Source of the DNA: Mesenet sp031546805 | Lineage (GTDB): Bacteria > Pseudomonadota > Alphaproteobacteria > Rickettsiales > Anaplasmataceae | Assembly: GCA_031546805.1 (NCBI GenBank) | Contig: JAVBJW010000054.1 | Coordinates: 1 to 18,787 of the forward strand | Direction: 5' to 3' | DNA length: 18,787 nt | Shown: piece after piece, positions 16,135-18,787 of the stretch | Layout of the letters: each line of letters starts with the position of its first letter | Numbering within the stretch: position 1 is the first letter of the stretch | Position numbers and translations under genes: made by a program | The notes under the pieces: generated by a model | Told to the model about the DNA's origin: nothing | What the model saw: the letters and a program-made list of their open reading frames with translations, nothing else | The model's database searches: none

Positions 16135-16207
16135 TGCCGTTACCAAGAGTTGAACTTGGGGCCTCGTCATTACCAATGACGCGCTCTACCACCTGAGCTA
16201 TAACGGC
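16135..16207 (-). tRNA. tRNA-Thr (anticodon GGT)
   Basis: The 73-base minus-strand sequence folds as a complete cloverleaf. The acceptor stem pairs GCCGTTA with TAACGGC, with discriminator A. The D arm has AGCTC and GAGC. The anticodon stem CGTCA/TGACG encloses the loop TTGGTAA, and the T arm pairs CCAAG with CTTGG around TTCAACT. The anticodon GGT reads ACC and ACT threonine codons. The terminal CCA is not encoded (CGA follows the discriminator), so it must be added after transcription. Confidence 0.96.
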
Positions 16208-16235
16208 TGTGATATTTTTAAGGTTATTTATAGTT

Positions 16236-16382
16236 ATGGAAAAGTCAAAAAGAAATAAGACTGAAGAAAGTAAAAAACGTCTAGCTATAGCTTTAAAACG
16301 CAACCTAATCAGAAGAAAACAAAAGCAACATAATACAACTAAAGATGCCAGAGAGAGTCGAGAGCAGTTTAATGCCATTTGA
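16236..16382 (+). CDS. Conserved small basic protein, 48 residues
   Basis: The ORF starts MEKSKRNKTEESKKR and continues LAIALKRNLIRRKQKQH. It is strongly basic and helical. The pattern KKRLAIALKRNLIRRKQK resembles a small alphaproteobacterial protein with a consensus like RLxxALRxNLxRRKxQxR, whose function is unknown. This recognition is from memory. It starts 28 bases beyond the tRNA-Thr gene on the opposite strand and precedes map by 130 bases. The ribosome binding site is weak (AAGG, 12 bases upstream). The high lysine and arginine content could mean RNA or DNA contact, which is inference. A minus-strand open frame across the same bases is a shadow. Confidence 0.65.
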   Translation: MEKSKRNKTEESKKRLAIALKRNLIRRKQKQHNTTKDARESREQFNAI

Positions 16383-16429
16383 ACTAGCTGCATATAATTA
16401 TATCTAGTTTATTTAGTAATTAATTATGA

Positions 16430-16444
16430 TTAAAATATCATTAA
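16430..16444. promoter_or_regulatory. Candidate CtrA binding site upstream of map
   Basis: TTAAAATATCATTAA is a second exact TTAA-N7-TTAA match, about 70 bases before the map start. Chance matches are common in such AT-rich DNA, so this is recorded only as a site to test. Confidence 0.2.
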
Positions 16445-16512
16445 AATAAAACAATGACTAATGTGCAAGAAGATAGTATATTATTTAGCAATTAAGTTAA
16501 TCTTATGGTTTG

Positions 16513-17307
16513 ATGGACAATAAAGATATTACTATTCACTCACAAGAAGACTTCAAATACATGCGAGATGCAGGTCAACTTGCCGCTGCAGTGCTTGATT
16601 TTATCACTACATATGTAAAACCATGTGCTACAACTAATGAACTGAATGATTTATGTCATAATTTTATTGTAAAAGCTGGAGCTATTCCAGCTCCTCTTGG
16701 TTATAAAGGCTATCCTAAGTCAATTTGCACTTCAAAAAATGCTGTTGTCTGTCATGGTGTTCCAGATGATATGCCGCTAAAAGACGGTGATATTTTAAAC
16801 ATTGATGTTACTGTAATACTAGATGGATGGCATGGAGATACAAGTCGCATGTTTTGGGTTGGTAACCCTGAAATTAAGGCAAAACGTCTTTGTGATGCAA
16901 CTTATAATGCTTTAATGGTAGCAATAGAGCAAGTTAAACCAGGCGTTAAGCTGAATGAGATTGGTCTAGCAATAGAAAAACACATAAATCAATATGGTTA
17001 CTCTATCGTGCGTAATTATTGCGGTCATGGTTTAGGTAGAGTTTTTCATGCACCTCCTAGTGTAGTGCATTATTACGATAGGGATGAAAGCGTAGTATTA
17101 CAGGAAGGTATGTTTTTTACCATAGAGCCGATGATTAATACTGGCAAATATCACACTATACTAAGTAAACATGACGGATGGACTGTAACAACACGCGATC
17201 TTTCACTCTCTGCTCAATTTGAGCATTCAATCGGTGTTACAAATAACGGAGTAGAAATTTTTACTTTATCACCTAAAAGTTTACACTATCCTCCTTACTT
17301 ATTATAA
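16513..17307 (+). CDS. map: Methionine aminopeptidase, type I
   Basis: This 264-residue enzyme removes the initiator methionine from nascent proteins. All metal ligands of the pita-bread fold are present: D98 (NIDVT), D109 (HGDTSRMF), H172 (CGHGLG), E205 (TIEPM) and E237 (QFEHS). The substrate-contacting H81 (VVCHGVP) and H179 (FHAPP) are also present. Length and the lack of an insertion place it in type I. The frame reaches back to a TTG at 16510, but the adjacent ATG at 16513 is the likelier start. No obvious Shine-Dalgarno sequence is seen. The C-terminal extension KSLHYPPYLL is slightly longer than in many bacterial homologues. Confidence 0.95.
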   Translation: MDNKDITIHSQEDFKYMRDAGQLAAAVLDFITTYVKPCATTNELNDLCHNFIVKAGAIPAPLGYKGYPKSICTSKNAVVCHGVPDDMPLKDGDILNIDVTVILDGWHGDTSRMFWVGNPEIKAKRLCDATYNALMVAIEQVKPGVKLNEIGLAIEKHINQYGYSIVRNYCGHGLGRVFHAPPSVVHYYDRDESVVLQEGMFFTIEPMINTGKYHTILSKHDGWTVTTRDLSLSAQFEHSIGVTNNGVEIFTLSPKSLHYPPYLL

Positions 17308-17379
17308 TTTTTCAGTTTTATCTATGCTTTAGAGAAAGAAACAGATATTATAAAATAATTAATAAGAAAAGATAGTTTC

Positions 17380-17600
17380 GGCTTTAAACCGGGGAAAAAT
17401 TACTGCATCATGCATATTTGAAGTAATAGAAAGATTTTTTGAGGCTTATGTTTAGAATATCCTTGTGCCAATATTGGACAAGTTGTTGTGTTGGATAATG
17501 CAAATTTTCATAATTCGTCAGATCTGAATCCAATAGAACACTTTTGGTTTGCAATTCTGTAAGAAAAATACTACCAATTTTCTGGTCAAATATTAATACT
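17380..17600 (+). pseudogene. IS630-family transposase remnant with internal deletion
   Basis: The plus strand read across frames gives FEAYV, a stop codon, then NILVPIL. After a frame change comes GQVVVLDNANFHNS, and directly afterwards SDLNPIEHFWFAIL before a stop. These are the second catalytic aspartate block (VLDNANFH) and the catalytic glutamate block (DLNPIEHFW) of IS630/Tc1-type DDE transposases. The roughly 20 residues normally separating them, including the PPYSP part, are missing. The N-terminal half was not found. The element is dead. Confidence 0.8.
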
Positions 17601-17955
17601 GCTATCGATTTTGTTTTTCAAAAATCAGGAAAACCTTATCTGTGTTAGCTATATTCCAATGCCATAAGTAGCCTATCTTCTATACATAACTTATGACCAG
17701 CCCATAGTATTATTTAATGTTTGCCAAAATGGTAGAATTTTCTTCTGTATGATGCTTTTATCCACAAAATTAGAATCTCGAAATAAGTCTATTCTATTTT
17801 ATATTGCTCTGCACTGTCGTTCTGATGCAATCCAACCTCGATTTCTCATATATGATATGTTGGGGACTTAAGGGATAAAGCTTAAAAATTAAATTTAGAT
17901 ATTTTACTTGTGTTTTATTTATATACTAATATTATATATTGACGGTATAATAAAA
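17601..17955. other. Gene-free stretch after the IS630 remnant
   Basis: No protein-like open frame, RNA gene or convincing terminator was seen in these 355 bases. The first part may be decayed transposon sequence. A perfect TATAAT at 17946 lies only four bases before the next ATG, too close to serve it. Confidence 0.5.
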
Positions 17956-18468
17956 ATGCCACGATACGATACAGCATCTCATATTCAGGAATTAAATTCT
18001 CTTTGGAAAGAGAAAAAACAAGAACAATGCAAGCAATACTTTAACTCACTATCACAAGATCAGAAGACAGAAATCATTGGAAGTCGTAGCTTAGGCCGTA
18101 TTCGTGACCTTCATTGTGCATTAGTCAGCATATACGATAAGGAAATCATATACGATCTAGCAGCAGAATATATGTTAGAACAATCAGAGGGAGAAAACGA
18201 TTACAATATATTATATGATATAGTCAACGACTTGGTAAACTATTTAGAAGAAACTGAAACTGATACTGATAAAGATAGAATAATCAAGATATATAACTAT
18301 ATTTTTTATATAATTGCAAATGCAAATCCAACTTTAGATAAAGATGGACCACTTAAGTTTGCTAGGAGTAATGACATTAATTTACAAGAAATTAGTTCCA
18401 CTGATGAAGATTTTAGTAAGATTACGAAAAGAGTGTTCGCTAAACTTTCTCAAAAAGAGGATCAATAG
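17956..18468 (+). CDS. Hypothetical helical protein, 170 residues
   Basis: The protein begins MPRYDTASHIQELNSLWKEK and is soluble and predicted mostly helical. It contains repeated paired-helix segments such as YNILYDIVNDLVNYLEE and RIIKIYNYIFYIIANANP, reminiscent of TPR-like or ankyrin-flanking helical domains. No catalytic motif, signal peptide or membrane anchor is evident. The frame extends upstream to a TTG at 17908, but that would add a hydrophobic stretch read from AT-rich non-coding DNA, so the ATG at 17956 is preferred. No good ribosome binding site is present. I do not recognise the family. It is the first of three short frames running to the window edge. Confidence 0.6.
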   Translation: MPRYDTASHIQELNSLWKEKKQEQCKQYFNSLSQDQKTEIIGSRSLGRIRDLHCALVSIYDKEIIYDLAAEYMLEQSEGENDYNILYDIVNDLVNYLEETETDTDKDRIIKIYNYIFYIIANANPTLDKDGPLKFARSNDINLQEISSTDEDFSKITKRVFAKLSQKEDQ

Positions 18469-18507
18469 CTTTATGAATGTTGTAAATTGATTACATCAAA
18501 CAATAGT

Positions 18508-18615
18508 ATGCCAAACCAAGAATTCAACAACGCAAGTTTCAGTTATGATGCACCAAATGGGCAGCTATATGATATAAATACAGAGCAGCAATTTAAACGT
18601 TATAAAGTAAGTTGA
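18508..18615 (+). CDS. Possible small ORF, 35 residues
   Basis: The ORF starts with ATG and reads MPNQEFNNASFSYDAP and then NGQLYDINTEQQFKRYK. It is 39 bases after the preceding hypothetical gene on the same strand. Composition is protein-like, but it is short, lacks a ribosome binding site and is unrecognised. It may be the N terminus of a truncated gene. Confidence 0.3.
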   Translation: MPNQEFNNASFSYDAPNGQLYDINTEQQFKRYKVS

Positions 18616-18663
18616 GAAAAATATGTTAATCTGTTTTAAATTTTACAAAAAACTTTCAAAAAG

Positions 18664-18786
18664 ATGCAAATTTATGCTTCCATGGTTGAGAAAGTATATG
18701 GTATAAAGAGAATGCCAATCTGGAGAGATAAAGTAGTAGAGGCTACTTTTAAGTGGCAAAGAATCAGGACGGAAGAATCTGAATAG
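18664..18786 (+). CDS. Possible small ORF, 40 residues
   Basis: The ATG-initiated frame reads MQIYASMVEKVYGIKRMP then IWRDKVVEATFKWQRIR and ends at the window edge with TAG. Basic and aromatic residues give it a protein-like look. It might be a fragment of a larger gene broken between 18615 and 18664. No homologue is recognised. Confidence 0.3.
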   Translation: MQIYASMVEKVYGIKRMPIWRDKVVEATFKWQRIRTEESE

Positions 18787-18787
18787 T

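Noticed and set aside
16109..16393. Minus-strand open frame of 94 codons
   Set aside because: It lies across the tRNA-Thr gene and antisense to the 48-residue basic protein; its first part is the reverse of lysine codons and it has no family features.
17946..17951. Perfect TATAAT as a promoter for the 170-residue hypothetical gene
   Set aside because: Transcription would begin at or after the start codon, and no suitable -35 is placed upstream.
1..18787. CRISPR array, rRNA operon or prophage structural module
   Set aside because: No regularly spaced repeats, rRNA-like segments or recognisable phage structural proteins were seen on either strand.

Overview
The window is an AT-rich bacterial chromosome segment (about one third G+C by eye). 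It carries housekeeping genes of an alphaproteobacterial obligate intracellular bacterium. The gene set is CtrA-type response regulator, Coq7 and UbiG, a DsbB-like protein, FNR-type reductase, an NDUFA9-like protein, aspartate kinase, Der and RpiB. Together with ankyrin repeats and decayed IS5- and IS630-family transposases, it points to Wolbachia or a very close relative in the Anaplasmataceae. The assignment rests on gene content and recognisable protein motifs, not on a database search.

Left part (1-5366). A hypothetical gene runs off the left edge and is followed by a short IS5-type transposase scrap. Next come an NDUFA9-like NAD(P)-binding protein and the tRNA methylthiotransferase MtaB on the minus strand, then aspartate kinase on the plus strand. 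About 1.2 kb of decayed DNA follows: two orphan plus-strand coding scraps and a heavily mutated IS5-family transposase on the minus strand.

Centre (5367-12192). A CtrA response regulator on the minus strand carries an in-frame C-terminal ankyrin-repeat extension, the most unusual gene here. It is divergent from a plus-strand run of gpsA and pgpA (phospholipid synthesis), a GNAT acetyltransferase and a membrane protein with PAS domains but no kinase domain. A small cysteine-containing ORF that looks frameshifted away from a transmembrane tail and an unrecognised coding scrap follow. An FNR-like flavoprotein on the minus strand closes this part.

Right part (12193-18787). rpiB and ubiG are coupled on the plus strand behind a good sigma70-type promoter. 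Convergent to them is a tight minus-strand run der-dsbB-coq7, with tRNA-Thr(GGT) upstream of der. A 48-residue basic protein and methionine aminopeptidase lie on the plus strand. They are followed by an IS630-family remnant with an internal deletion and a cluster of unrecognised small ORFs reaching the right edge.

Functionally, ubiG and coq7 both act in ubiquinone synthesis, and gpsA and pgpA act in phosphatidylglycerol synthesis. lysC starts the aspartate/diaminopimelate route. The CtrA homologue and the nearby PAS protein are the signalling genes. The gene-poor stretches are mainly transposon and gene debris.
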